64,000 nt of DNA, taken from NCBI GenBank assembly GCA_004014935.1, contig CP025323.1, forward strand, positions 1,240,001 to 1,304,000, read 5' to 3'. Source of the stretch: Saccharomycopsis malanga. Its lineage: Eukaryota; Ascomycota; Saccharomycetes; Ascoideales; Saccharomycopsidaceae. The notes beneath the pieces were generated by a model that was not told the DNA's origin, searched no databases, and saw only the letters and a program-made list of their open reading frames with translations. How positions within the stretch are numbered: position 1 is the stretch's first letter; each line of letters opens with the position of its first letter. A program made the translations under genes and the position numbers. Of this stretch, positions 1-9,250 are shown piece by piece.

Positions 1-666
1 TATATATTTCTTCAAAATCTTATTTTAAACTAAAATACTGTCAGAAAATACTGCAAGCAACTCTGTCTTGAGGCGTTTATAATTGATGCATATTTATTAC
101 AATTTGTAATGAAAGAAGACTTAAAAGTGCACTTGCAACCCACTTTTTATGTAGAATATTACTTCAAACTATACAAACTCCATTATCCACCTGTAGAAAT
201 TGTTAACACATGTTGAAGAGATCAAGTAATTATCATGCTTTACAAAACACATATTTACTGGAATCGAAATATTATGATTATGCCTTAACACTACACTATT
301 GCAATCCTTTTTAACAGTGCTTTTCAAGAAACAATACCATTTGGCAAGACTTTTGAATACAATTTTCAATAAGACTTTTCAACACCAGTGTCAGAACCAT
401 TTTCACACATTGCGCGGGCATCTTGTATGAAACACACTAAATGACGGTTATACAATACCACGTATAGAAACGAGCGTATTGCTGGTGTGAGCAGTATTTA
501 AACCCTGAATGACACTTGTGAAACAATATTATTATTGAATCCCTTATTCTTGTGTAGGAAATCTTGGTATGCCCATCTTTGGTAAGCGTCCTGGCAGGCG
601 TCTATATATAAATGTAGAGATCTGATTAAAATTCCATTTCGAGGGATCAAAACGTCCACAATAAAG
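1..666. other. gene-free left edge
   Basis: I see no convincing gene here. The stretch is AT-rich and would contain the promoter of the secreted-protein gene starting at 667; short TATA-like stretches such as tatatataaa near 602-611 lie about 60 bp before that ATG. Confidence 0.5.
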
Positions 667-2085
667 ATGAGAATAGCGAGAGTTTTAGCTACTATAAGCC
701 TATTGGTGTTGGTCCATAAATGCAAAGCAAACCCTGCACCAATCATACAAGTTGGAGGACTTATAATCCCAGACCCCATTATAACCTTCAAGCGACTGAC
801 GAGAGGAGTGACGAAAAGCACTAAGAGTGCTGAACCCAAGAACAATGTGATGACACAGTCACTGGCGCCTCCTCCAGCAACGCTTAGCCTGGAACAGGCA
901 GCAACAACATCAGAAACAAAAGCCAAAGGCACAGGGTCCATAGACAGCAATGTAGAGCCAGAGGATGGATATGTAGACGTGTATGGCTGTGGGGATGTCA
1001 ATGTGAAGACCTTGGAAGAGTTGGGCAAGGTGAAGTATGGATGTCTGTATCAAGGAAGAGTGTCATATTATATAAACGTGGGGCTACAAGCAGTAGGAAA
1101 CTTGTCATATATTTTGAAAAACAATGACACCTATACAAAGAACTACGATGCCTATTCGAAAAAGCTCCAGGAGCATCTTTTGACGGAATTTGGCGAGTGG
1201 CTTCACTTCCATCACGGCCAGAATTATTACCAGTGCAAAGATGGACCAAAACACTTTGAAAAGTGCATAAGAACAGCCACCAATGGTTTCGAAGGAGGCC
1301 AATGTGTGGGCACATTGTCCCATCTAGAAAACATGTACATTCCTCCAGACAAGCTTGATGAGGCAGCTCACAGCTTGTCGACGTTCTACAATGCTACAAT
1401 CAACGCCACTAGCATGGAGCCCATCAGTCTGAGCCAGAACATTTACTACGACGACACCAGTTTTTGCACCTTCACCATCAAAAACGTCACAGGCCCTAAA
1501 GCTGCTGACATCATGCCAAATCCTATGATAAGCGTCTCGCAAGACAACATCACCCAGTACATGGAGTTGTTGAATCATGTCAGTGCCAACGTCGGCAAGG
1601 TCAACCCTTTTGACTTGGAAGAATACCTCCATCCAATCCCCATGCTAGCCACCACAGCCAGATCCGTCATGGACATCAACCAAAACGGTGCCTTGATAAG
1701 AAAACAAGAAGCAATGGAAAAAAAAATGATGATCATCACAATAGTGTTTGCAATTGTAGGGGCTGCCACTTCCTTCTTGGGTGCCATCGAATCTGCTGTA
1801 GCCAATGTCTTGTTAAATGCTCTAGAGTCTCTTGCCATGTTTTCTGTGCTAGGCGACGAGAATTTCACCGGAAAAGATGCTCTTCTTTCATTGTTAATCG
1901 GCTCTGTGGGTGAAGTGTTTTCTGTCTTCAGAATGGGCTTGTCAATGCTCCAAGGAGCAAAAGTTATCAGATTTTCCAAAATGGGTGGTGCTTCCGGCAA
2001 AATGATGCACTTTAGCGACTACAAAATGTCTTTAGAAACTCTTTACGGTGTTTCAATCAATTCTGCATCTTATAGTCAAAATTAG
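667..2085 (+). CDS. secreted glycoprotein of unknown function
   Basis: 472 residues, intact, starting at an ATG. I do not recognise a family with confidence. Seen directly: an N-terminal signal peptide (basic MRIAR, then a hydrophobic core to about residue 20); a low-complexity Ser/Thr/Lys stretch to about residue 100; a central part with six cysteines (VYGC, KYGC, YYQC, FEKC, GGQC, SFC) and several N-glycosylation sequons (NLS, NDT, NAT twice, NVT, NIT, NFT); and a C-terminal third with a long hydrophobic stretch at about 355-402 and a second at about 408-438. Six cysteines suggest three disulfides. The architecture loosely recalls the hydrophobic C-terminal domains attached to some fungal GH18 chitinase-like proteins, but this is inference only. 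It converges on a chitinase gene. Expression as a cell-surface or exported protein is the safest reading. Confidence 0.75.
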   Translation: MRIARVLATISLLVLVHKCKANPAPIIQVGGLIIPDPIITFKRLTRGVTKSTKSAEPKNNVMTQSLAPPPATLSLEQAATTSETKAKGTGSIDSNVEPEDGYVDVYGCGDVNVKTLEELGKVKYGCLYQGRVSYYINVGLQAVGNLSYILKNNDTYTKNYDAYSKKLQEHLLTEFGEWLHFHHGQNYYQCKDGPKHFEKCIRTATNGFEGGQCVGTLSHLENMYIPPDKLDEAAHSLSTFYNATINATSMEPISLSQNIYYDDTSFCTFTIKNVTGPKAADIMPNPMISVSQDNITQYMELLNHVSANVGKVNPFDLEEYLHPIPMLATTARSVMDINQNGALIRKQEAMEKKMMIITIVFAIVGAATSFLGAIESAVANVLLNALESLAMFSVLGDENFTGKDALLSLLIGSVGEVFSVFRMGLSMLQGAKVIRFSKMGGASGKMMHFSDYKMSLETLYGVSINSASYSQN

Positions 2086-2264
2086 TCTGTACAGTTCATT
2101 TGGAAATGATTTATACTAAACATTCCCTAAACTATACAAACAGTCAGGTTAACAGTTGCCCAGATACAAACATGTCTAGACTTTTCACAGTTTTACGAAT
2201 ATTCAACTCAATCAGGACCATTTCTTTCAAAAAATATAATAGTTTTACATTAATATTATTTGCA

Positions 2265-2508
2265 GGCCACTGGGCCGTATGGCTCGGAGAAGAGAAAAAG
2301 GCCTGCCAGGATAGTTTAATAGATACAGGAACATGTATTCGATTCCCAACATGAACGCTTTTACTCCCTGCTTTTTACTAGACCCAAGTCTAGTGCTCAA
2401 CCAATTGGGTGAGGATTCTTTGATCAACAGGACATGATTGGTCTTTGCCAAGCCCCTTTAGGCATAAAGCGTATAGTCGAAGCTTGTATTTATTTGAAAA
2501 TATATCGA
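2265..2508 (+). mobile_element. SINE family A copy, degenerate
   Basis: Starts with the family head GGCCACTGGGCCGTATGGCTC and continues through GAGAAGAGAAAAAGG, a B-box-like ATTCGATTCCC and the conserved 3' block (AAGCCCCTTTAGGCAT). The A-box region after GGCTC has a small deletion. The 3' end is diverged. Family B copy 1 begins about 40 bp downstream. Confidence 0.8.
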
Positions 2509-2547
2509 TTGCCAAACCATACTCTGGAAAAATAAAGACATTCAAAA

Positions 2548-3520
2548 ATATGTCTATGTTCAATGGCTTACTATTGCCCTGTGGCCAAGTTGGTTGAGCC
2601 ATGCGCCACACAAAATAGTGCAGAATAGTGCATAATATCGCAGAAAAACAAGTGTGGCGTTCCTCACTTTGGGTTTTGGTACTCAATTCGTGCTGTTGTC
2701 GTTTTGGAGTAAACATCAAAGGGTTTATTGAAATAAATTAGTATTATCCTAACTAGTTTAATTTGCAAAATAGTACACTAAAATTTGGAATTTTTTTGCT
2801 ATATTATAGTACTACTTGTAATAAAATATAACAGGCTTTCGAACAAATATTTGATATAACAGAAAATTGTCAATTTTGAGAAAAAGTTGATTCTTTTAAA
2901 TCATATTCTAGAGTCTATGCAGCAAACTAAACCATCCAAAAACTATATTTTTATACTCTGTAAATTGGATAATTATATATACTGTACTTTGTTTTGCTAT
3001 TTGTCCACTAAAAATTATTTAATAGTGAGGAACTGTAATTTTGGCGGAAAAAACACATTATTTGTTGAAAATCATGTTTTCCACCTCTCAGGAAGCCTTT
3101 CTTTGATTCTTGACATTATTACATAGTTTTTGATTGCTTTTGAATTTATTCATGTTTCCCCCAGGATCTGAACGAGCTTCAAGTCCTATGAAACACGCAT
3201 CTCAAGGGGTAAAGAAAGGTATGGTTCATTATAGGCTCTCCAAGGAAATTGTATTCGATAGTAATAATTATATATTAACAAACTAGCATATTCCAACTTT
3301 TGCTATACAATTAATATTTTATGGAGCTCGGTAAAGCGTAATGTGCGTATAAATAAGCTTTATACCTCGATTTAGGGGACTCCGTTTTGAAAAGCCTTTT
3401 AGTCTTATTCAACTTAACGTTGCAAATGGTTGAATGCTATTTAGATTTTTGTTTTTTGTTTTTTCGCTGTTCTAGTTTCTGATTTGTTTTATTACATTCT
3501 TATGGAAATTGTATATTGAC
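2548..3520 (+). repeat. family B tRNA-headed repeat, copy 1 (long form)
   Basis: Begins with the family B head (CTTACTATTGCC, then GGCCAAGTTGGTTGAGCC, the CGCCACAC...GTGTGGCG hairpin, and GGTACTCAATTC). It continues through blocks shared with the other five copies, such as TTGATATAACRGAAAATT and ATTTAATAGTGAG. It runs to about 3520 and shares its far end (ATTCTTATGGAARTTGTA) with copy 3, so this is the ~970-bp form. No reading frame is conserved between copies. Confidence 0.85.
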
Positions 3521-3632
3521 TGTGTGTATGGTGATAAACTTTGGCTGCTGTTTTGCCAAAAATTATAAGATAAGTTTTAGTTTTCAGTACAACGGTATGC
3601 CAATTCTTTGTAGGAGATTTACAGTTGAAAGA

Positions 3633-3754
3633 AGCCCAGTACATGTCAGTTTCGTATATACATGCAATGTCTAAGGGGACTTGGTAATACCCAATCGAAT
3701 CTTGTTGATTATAATCTTCTCACCCGTGTTCCTGTGAGCCATAGGGCCCGGTGG
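3633..3754 (-). mobile_element. SINE family A fragment
   Basis: On the minus strand: the conserved 3' block (CCAAGTCCCCTTAGACAT, GTATATACGAAACTGACATG, ACTGGGC) joined to a remnant of the 5' head (CCACCGGGCCCTATGGCTCA). The centre is missing, so this is an internally deleted copy. Confidence 0.75.
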
Positions 3755-4073
3755 CTTATTCAAGGAAATAATTACTTACAAACCTTTCAAAAGCACTTAC
3801 AAAATAGGATTGGTATTTCAACATAATAATAAAACAATGGTATAGAAATCAAAGAATAACAAAGCCTCTAGGCATCAAGGCCGTAGAGGGAAATTTGTAG
3901 ATGGGGAAACCTCAGCAGAACAAAAGGGACAAACTATAAGAAGTTGGAAATACGATATGGTTTAACATGTGGTATCGATATGCCAGATATGTAAACATAA
4001 AGATGAGGAGAGAAAGAAAATGCAAAACGAATGAAATCAAAAGGTATGAAATCAGAATAAAATCAAAATGAAA
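3755..4073. other. gene-free spacer
   Basis: AT-rich DNA between the SINE fragment and the chitinase stop codon. It would hold the chitinase 3' UTR. Nothing else is recognisable. Confidence 0.5.
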
Positions 4074-5909
4074 TCAAGTAAAGATTGATTTTTGGTGAGC
4101 AAAGTTGCAACTTACAGAAACGTCGTCACTTCCAGCAGAAGTATAAGCATAACAGGAAGTTCCAGGAGCACATTGGAAAGTGACCCATGAGCCATGGTCA
4201 CAAATTGCCAAAGCACCACTTCCACGACAGATTATAGTGCCATCAGTGCAAGAGGTGTCGTAAGCATAGTAAGAGTCCGAGCCGTAGTTGCTGTTCATAC
4301 ATCTAGCTTTTTGAAGACCAGAGTATTTTGAGCAATCAGAAGGCATTGCAACCGGAGTGTTTGAAGGATTGTTTGGATCACTGGATTTGGTAGTGGTGCT
4401 AGTTTTGAAAGTGGATTGAGATGGAACACTGGTCAGATCATAACCACTACTGCCCGGTTGAATTACAGGAACATCAGAATGCAGAGTAAGAGTGGTTTGG
4501 ATGGTGGTTGGATTGCCATTGATGGTGGTTTTGACAGAAGATAGAGAAGTGATTAGGCTTTGGAAGGTCAGAGTGACAATAGAGAATGAAGTTGGAGGGT
4601 TTGTAAGTGCAGAAGTAGCAACAGAAGAGCTGGGAGGTTCAGGTTTAGGGATAGAATTCAGTGGGATGAGAGTTGAAGTTTGAGAAGATGGAGGTGATAA
4701 ACTGGAAGCTTGAGAAGATGGAGATGATAAATTGGAAGTTTGAGAAGTTGTAGATGATAAACTAGAAACTGGAGGTAATAAACTAGAAGTTTGAGAAATT
4801 GAAGATGACAAACTAGAAGTTTGAGAAATTGAAGATGACAAACTAGAAGTTTGAGAAATTGAAGATGACAAACTAAAAGTTTGAGAAATTGAAGATGACA
4901 AACTAGAAGCTGTAGACGACAAACTAAAAGTTTGAGATATCGAAGATGACAGACCACTTGAACAATCCCCATTATCAAGAATTTTTCTCACCAAAGAAGC
5001 CCAACTTTGACCATTTTCCTTATTCAAAAACGATTGAGAAGCGTCCCAAACAGAAACACCACCAAAATAAGAGGAGCAAGCAATTTGTTTGACGGTTGAT
5101 TCAACAGTGTCAGTGCTGACATAACCAGAGCCTGCGGCAGTCCGGGAGCCAGGCAAGCCAAGATACAATTTGATATCCTTGTTAAAAGCGTCATTCTGGG
5201 CCCAAGTGATCCAGTCGTCAAAGTTAAAGTTTGCACCAATGCTGCAATAGTTGTTGTAGAACTGGATAAAGGCGTAGTCGACGTCTGCCTTGGTCAACAC
5301 GTCGTTCAACGAGGCGTCTGGAATAGGACACTGGGGCGCTGCAGAGATATAATAGTCTTTGGAAGAGCCCTTGAAACGGCTTCTCAACCGTCTCACCAAC
5401 GCAGCGTAGCCGTGGGGATTGTTATCCTCGATATCAAGGTCAAATCCGTCGACCACAGCATCGTCAAAGGGCCTGGTGTCGCTCTTGCCTTCTCCAAACA
5501 AATCCCACAAGGTGTCAGCGAATTTGGTCGCGTCACTGTCTGACTGGAACCCGTAGGCTCCAGAAGCACCGCCAAGAGACAAAAGCACCTTGATGCCCTT
5601 CTGCTGGCACGTTTTGATGTCCTTGGCAATGTTGGTGCAGTGCAAAAGCCCATTGCTGTACTGCTCCCAGCAGGCGTTGGCAAAATTCAACTGCGGAACC
5701 CCATTGGTCCCTGGAAAGGCTGTCATGAACGACAAGATCACCATGTCCACGTCATCTGTGCAGTAGCTGCTGAGTCTTTCCTGGCTTCCTGCCGACGCTT
5801 GGCCCCAGTACACCACCAAGTTTGAGCTGCCTGAAGCCTCAAACGACCCAACTGCACTCTGGAACAAAATTTGCAAAATAATCACAAGTCTGTGTAGCTT
5901 GGAAATCAT
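4074..5909 (-). CDS. CTS1: secreted GH18 chitinase with Ser/Thr-rich linker and chitin-binding tail
   Basis: 611 residues from the ATG at 5909 (the frame is open further upstream but only with non-ATG codons). It hydrolyses chitin, probably at the septum for cell separation like yeast Cts1. Order seen: signal peptide (residues 1-22); GH18 barrel beginning SNLVVYWGQ; the catalytic signature DGFDLDIE near residue 153, whose last Glu is the proton donor; end of barrel near residue 310. Then comes a long linker of 10-residue SSLSSSISQT-type repeats and other Ser/Thr/Pro-rich sequence, likely O-mannosylated. A cysteine-rich C-terminus with DGTIICRGSGALAICDHG resembles CBM19 chitin-binding domains. 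The domain order is that of Cts1. The repeat length is probably variable between strains. Confidence 0.93.
   Translation of the reverse strand: MISKLHRLVIILQILFQSAVGSFEASGSSNLVVYWGQASAGSQERLSSYCTDDVDMVILSFMTAFPGTNGVPQLNFANACWEQYSNGLLHCTNIAKDIKTCQQKGIKVLLSLGGASGAYGFQSDSDATKFADTLWDLFGEGKSDTRPFDDAVVDGFDLDIEDNNPHGYAALVRRLRSRFKGSSKDYYISAAPQCPIPDASLNDVLTKADVDYAFIQFYNNYCSIGANFNFDDWITWAQNDAFNKDIKLYLGLPGSRTAAGSGYVSTDTVESTVKQIACSSYFGGVSVWDASQSFLNKENGQSWASLVRKILDNGDCSSGLSSSISQTFSLSSTASSLSSSISQTFSLSSSISQTSSLSSSISQTSSLSSSISQTSSLLPPVSSLSSTTSQTSNLSSPSSQASSLSPPSSQTSTLIPLNSIPKPEPPSSSVATSALTNPPTSFSIVTLTFQSLITSLSSVKTTINGNPTTIQTTLTLHSDVPVIQPGSSGYDLTSVPSQSTFKTSTTTKSSDPNNPSNTPVAMPSDCSKYSGLQKARCMNSNYGSDSYYAYDTSCTDGTIICRGSGALAICDHGSWVTFQCAPGTSCYAYTSAGSDDVSVSCNFAHQKSIFT
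4681..4950 (-). repeat. 30-bp coding minisatellite in the chitinase linker
   Basis: About nine imperfect 30-bp units encoding SSLSSSISQT-like decapeptides. The units at 4801-4830 and 4831-4860 are identical and those on either side differ by few bases, which suggests recent slippage or unequal exchange. Confidence 0.9.
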
Positions 5910-5969
5910 CTTCTGCCCAATGCTCGTTTCTTGCAATCCCTGTGCGTCTAAAATAGCTGCAACGCTGTC

Positions 5970-5977
5970 TTTTTATA
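5970..5977 (-). promoter_or_regulatory. TATA box of the chitinase gene
   Basis: TATAAAAA on the minus strand, about 61 bp before the chitinase ATG. Confidence 0.55.
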
Positions 5978-6381
5978 TCTCTTCCTCTGCTCTTGCAACA
6001 CTAGTCCAAGTTCTAGTGGCTAAAAATAAAATTATATACTCCTTTTCAAAAAAAATCCTTTTCAACCTCTTTTCCCCAGCAACACCTTCGTTATTTATAC
6101 TCGCTGCCCCAAAGGGGGCTAGCTGCTTCCTCCTGCACCATGACATGATCACTTCTTCACCAGAACATCTTCTTTTACTCTTGTTGCCTTGTGATTCCAC
6201 TCTTACTGCTATCCTGATCATTATACAAAATTCATATGGCTGAAAAAATGGCAATACCGAGAATATGCATGATGCTGCATGCAGACGCATGCGTGTGCAC
6301 ATTTACTCCGTTTGCCAAGATGGTCTCGGGAATGCGAAATGCAATGTTATCCATGGAAAAACTATATCGTGGGGCTGCTGC

Positions 6382-6461
6382 GCTCTAATAGCATTTGCAG
6401 TTGCAAGCAATTACAGTTGCAAGCAATTGCAGTTGCAAGCAATTGTAGTTGCTATTAGAGC
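6382..6461. repeat. inverted repeat enclosing a tandem repeat
   Basis: 12-bp perfect arms GCTCTAATAGCA (6382-6393) and TGCTATTAGAGC (6450-6461) enclose about three and a half units of a GCAGTTGCAAGCAATT-type repeat. The core units are themselves partly palindromic (TTGCAA, CAATTG). Confidence 0.9.
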
Positions 6462-7159
6462 CCGCCCAGCTTGGAGCATCAGCGTTGACTCTGGTGTCTT
6501 AGATCCCGATGACGCCTGATCAGGCAGACGCATGCAACATGCAACATGCAACATGACGCATGGGCGTCCGTCTTGATGACGCACCAATGCATATCGGCGC
6601 TGGCACTTGTTCCCACTTTTTCAACATGAGCATTGTTTTCGCTATACAGTGGTGAATTGTCTGGTTTCTTCTTGGTCAACGCTGGCATGCTGTGTAGGAA
6701 GCTGCGGTGGTTTCGCACATTCCGAGGGGCATATTTTCCTGGGTTGACCGTTTTTCGCTTAACTTGTCCGCGTTTTTACACCCTTTCAGGTTCTATGGGT
6801 TCTTCACGGGGTATTTTCCCATGGTTTTTCTGCAACTTGTCTATATATTTTTCTGCAATTCTTTCAACAAGTATTTGGCCAGACGCTGCTGCATGTATGT
6901 CGACAGCAAAGTATACTTACTGCATTTCAATTCATCAATAGGCAAACTCCCAAACAAAGAGCAAAAAGAAACACACCATTACATTGCCTTCAAGGGCAAC
7001 AATCATGATTGTTTCCAGAAAACAAAGAAGCCAGCAAATTGGACATGTCGTTCTATTGTTCTTGATGCTTGGCCGGGGAGCTCGCACTGAAATGTCATAT
7101 GTTTACTCAATGTGGTGTGTTAATTGATTCAAATGGGCCCAATTTAGACATGTATTCTG

Positions 7160-7205
7160 CTGCTTGCAGAGCACTACCTTGCAGAGCACAGCTTGCAGAG
7201 TACTG
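7160..7205. repeat. short direct repeat CTTGCAGAGCA
   Basis: Three closely spaced copies of CTTGCAGAGCA or CTTGCAGAGTA in the gene-free stretch. No function is evident. Confidence 0.8.
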
Positions 7206-9250
7206 CTCGGCAAAGTATACAGAAGCATGTTTCTTGGGTTGAGCCAAGGCAATGATACATCAAGTCTGTTAATTAATTATGTACAGACATTTGCATACAC
7301 GCTTATGATTGGTGAACGAAACGCTCATTACTATCCGTTCAATATGGCCACACTGTATTATAGTTGGTATATACATATAATTGTTCAATATATTCTTTCT
7401 GCAAGCAAAATCATGTCTTGATTAATTAACAGATCCAACAATATTGCTCTCCTTCTCTTGCCTTGTGGACCCATCATATTTGACAGCAATCTATGTAAGT
7501 AATTATCTAATCCCTACCGGTTTGGACAAGAGATTACCTCATTGAGCCAAGGATTCATCGCCAAATCATATGTGGATTAAGGTACCGGTTCTCCAACGCT
7601 TTCAGCTTCAAAATTCAACCTCTTCACTGTAGACCCACTACTACTTGCTACTGCACCTCTTGTTTGTTCGAAATACTAATAGTTTTGCATCAAATGCCAT
7701 CATAAAAGGGTGTGCACACTTGCTAGCAAAATTCACCATGCTATGATTTATCCGTTTTCGGCAGAATACGCCCCTTTTCAGGAAACGCATCTCTGCATCG
7801 CATGCAATATGCATACCTTTCACGGGTCTTTTTCTTACTGGTTTGGTCAATTCTTATGAACATATATGTCTGACCTTTGCAAAAGGCAAAACTCTTGTTC
7901 TCACGCTTTTTTTTCCTTAAAGAACGAGTGGCAAACAATCTTCTTGTTACTAATAAACGCCCTTTTTTCAAGGAGCAATCCAAAACGTTCGCTTACAACG
8001 CTCAAAGATCAGCGTATGACTTGTATGGTAACTTATCCAATTATTCAGTTCCCATACTTAATCCCTGCCTAAAATGCTTTGGAAATCCGTACACTGTCGA
8101 GCATTGTTGCTACCGGCCAATCTACAGGGACTGACGCTCATCAGTTGATTGTAGAATGTGCTTATAAACCCCAGGCTTATGATGTAGTTGGTATTCAAAA
8201 ACGTTATATTTAATTGTTCATGCCCAACATGATTCTCTAAATTTGCTTTTTTGGCAGTCCTACATTGACTCGGGCTTGCTTAGTCCATTTTAGACAGATT
8301 CAGTATACGAAAATACCAATTACGCCTAATTAAGTACATAGATTGCCACTTGCAATCAGGGCCACTGCCTTGTGAAAAAAAAGCCATAGACTACCACACC
8401 TCTTGAACATCATATTTTTTGATTATACCGTTAATTTAATCGCAAAATTATCAAATATATAACGGAAAATATTAATATTAATGGCTAGGATTTATACAAC
8501 TTGAAATAATTAGGCCGGGTAAGCTGGTATAATTCTTCGTGGCCCAGTGGTATAGATTATGGGCCCAGGAGTATATTTAAAACTTGCCTATAGTAGAATA
8601 AACACGTTTTCGATTCCTGTTTCGGGACATTTTAACATATTTTTATTTATTTTCAATCAACTTTGGTTCTGGTTATTGGCGAATGATTCTGTGATAAAAG
8701 ATTATTTAACTCTGTTTTTACAATTTTTTGAAGCATTACTTTAATTTAGTATGCTTATCTAGAGTTGAAATTTGTAGCTTCGTATATTTCTTTATAAACA
8801 CTTTTTATCCAAGCATATGATAACATCTATCAGCTTTCTGTTGCTGTATTTTCTGCTTTCATCAAGTATCTACCAGACTGGTTGTACAATCTTATGAATA
8901 AACCCTACTATTCTGCATTGCAGGTTTATTAAAACAACTTTTTCTTCATTGTTTAAAAGTTATTTCGACAGGCCACGTTGTAAATACATGATCGGTTGTT
9001 GGTATGCTGTAGTTTTATACTTCTGGCTTATGATACCGGGCAAACTAATATAAATTGGAATCCTGGTTTTACTGAGTCACCCTGACAGTTGCATACACAA
9101 AGGTATACGTAATATAATTGATAGTTTCTTAACAATAAGCATGCCAACTTGGACAGAAAGTTTTTACAAGCTACGTCCAACATTATGGATTTGAAAAACA
9201 TGAATGTGATTCTATGGCCATTAATTTTAACTAGTATGCAAGTACTGCTC

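Larger units (their letters stand above)
5978..9250. other. long gene-free stretch
   Basis: 3.3 kb without a supportable gene, the longest such stretch in the window. The open frames present are short (at most 127 codons), without family resemblance, and rich in Cys and aromatic residues, as expected from random AT-rich DNA. It contains an inverted repeat with a tandem core (6382-6461), a GCAACAT triplication near 6535-6555, a CTTGCAGAGCA repeat near 7160-7205, several GCATGC words, and an isolated CCGGGTAA (Reb1-type) at 8515-8522. Part must be the chitinase promoter. A noncoding RNA, an origin or a centromere could be here, but nothing proves one. Confidence 0.5.

Noticed and set aside
6707-7090. 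127-codon frame in the gene-free stretch
   Set aside because: No domain, aromatic- and Cys-rich random-looking translation, overlapping other equally long frames; not supportable as a gene.
8538-8630. tRNA-like stretch (GGCCCAGTGGTATAG ... TTTTCGATTCC)
   Set aside because: A-box and B-box words are present, but the D loop is too long, no acceptor stem forms, and no anticodon arm can be placed. It may be an old SINE relic or chance.
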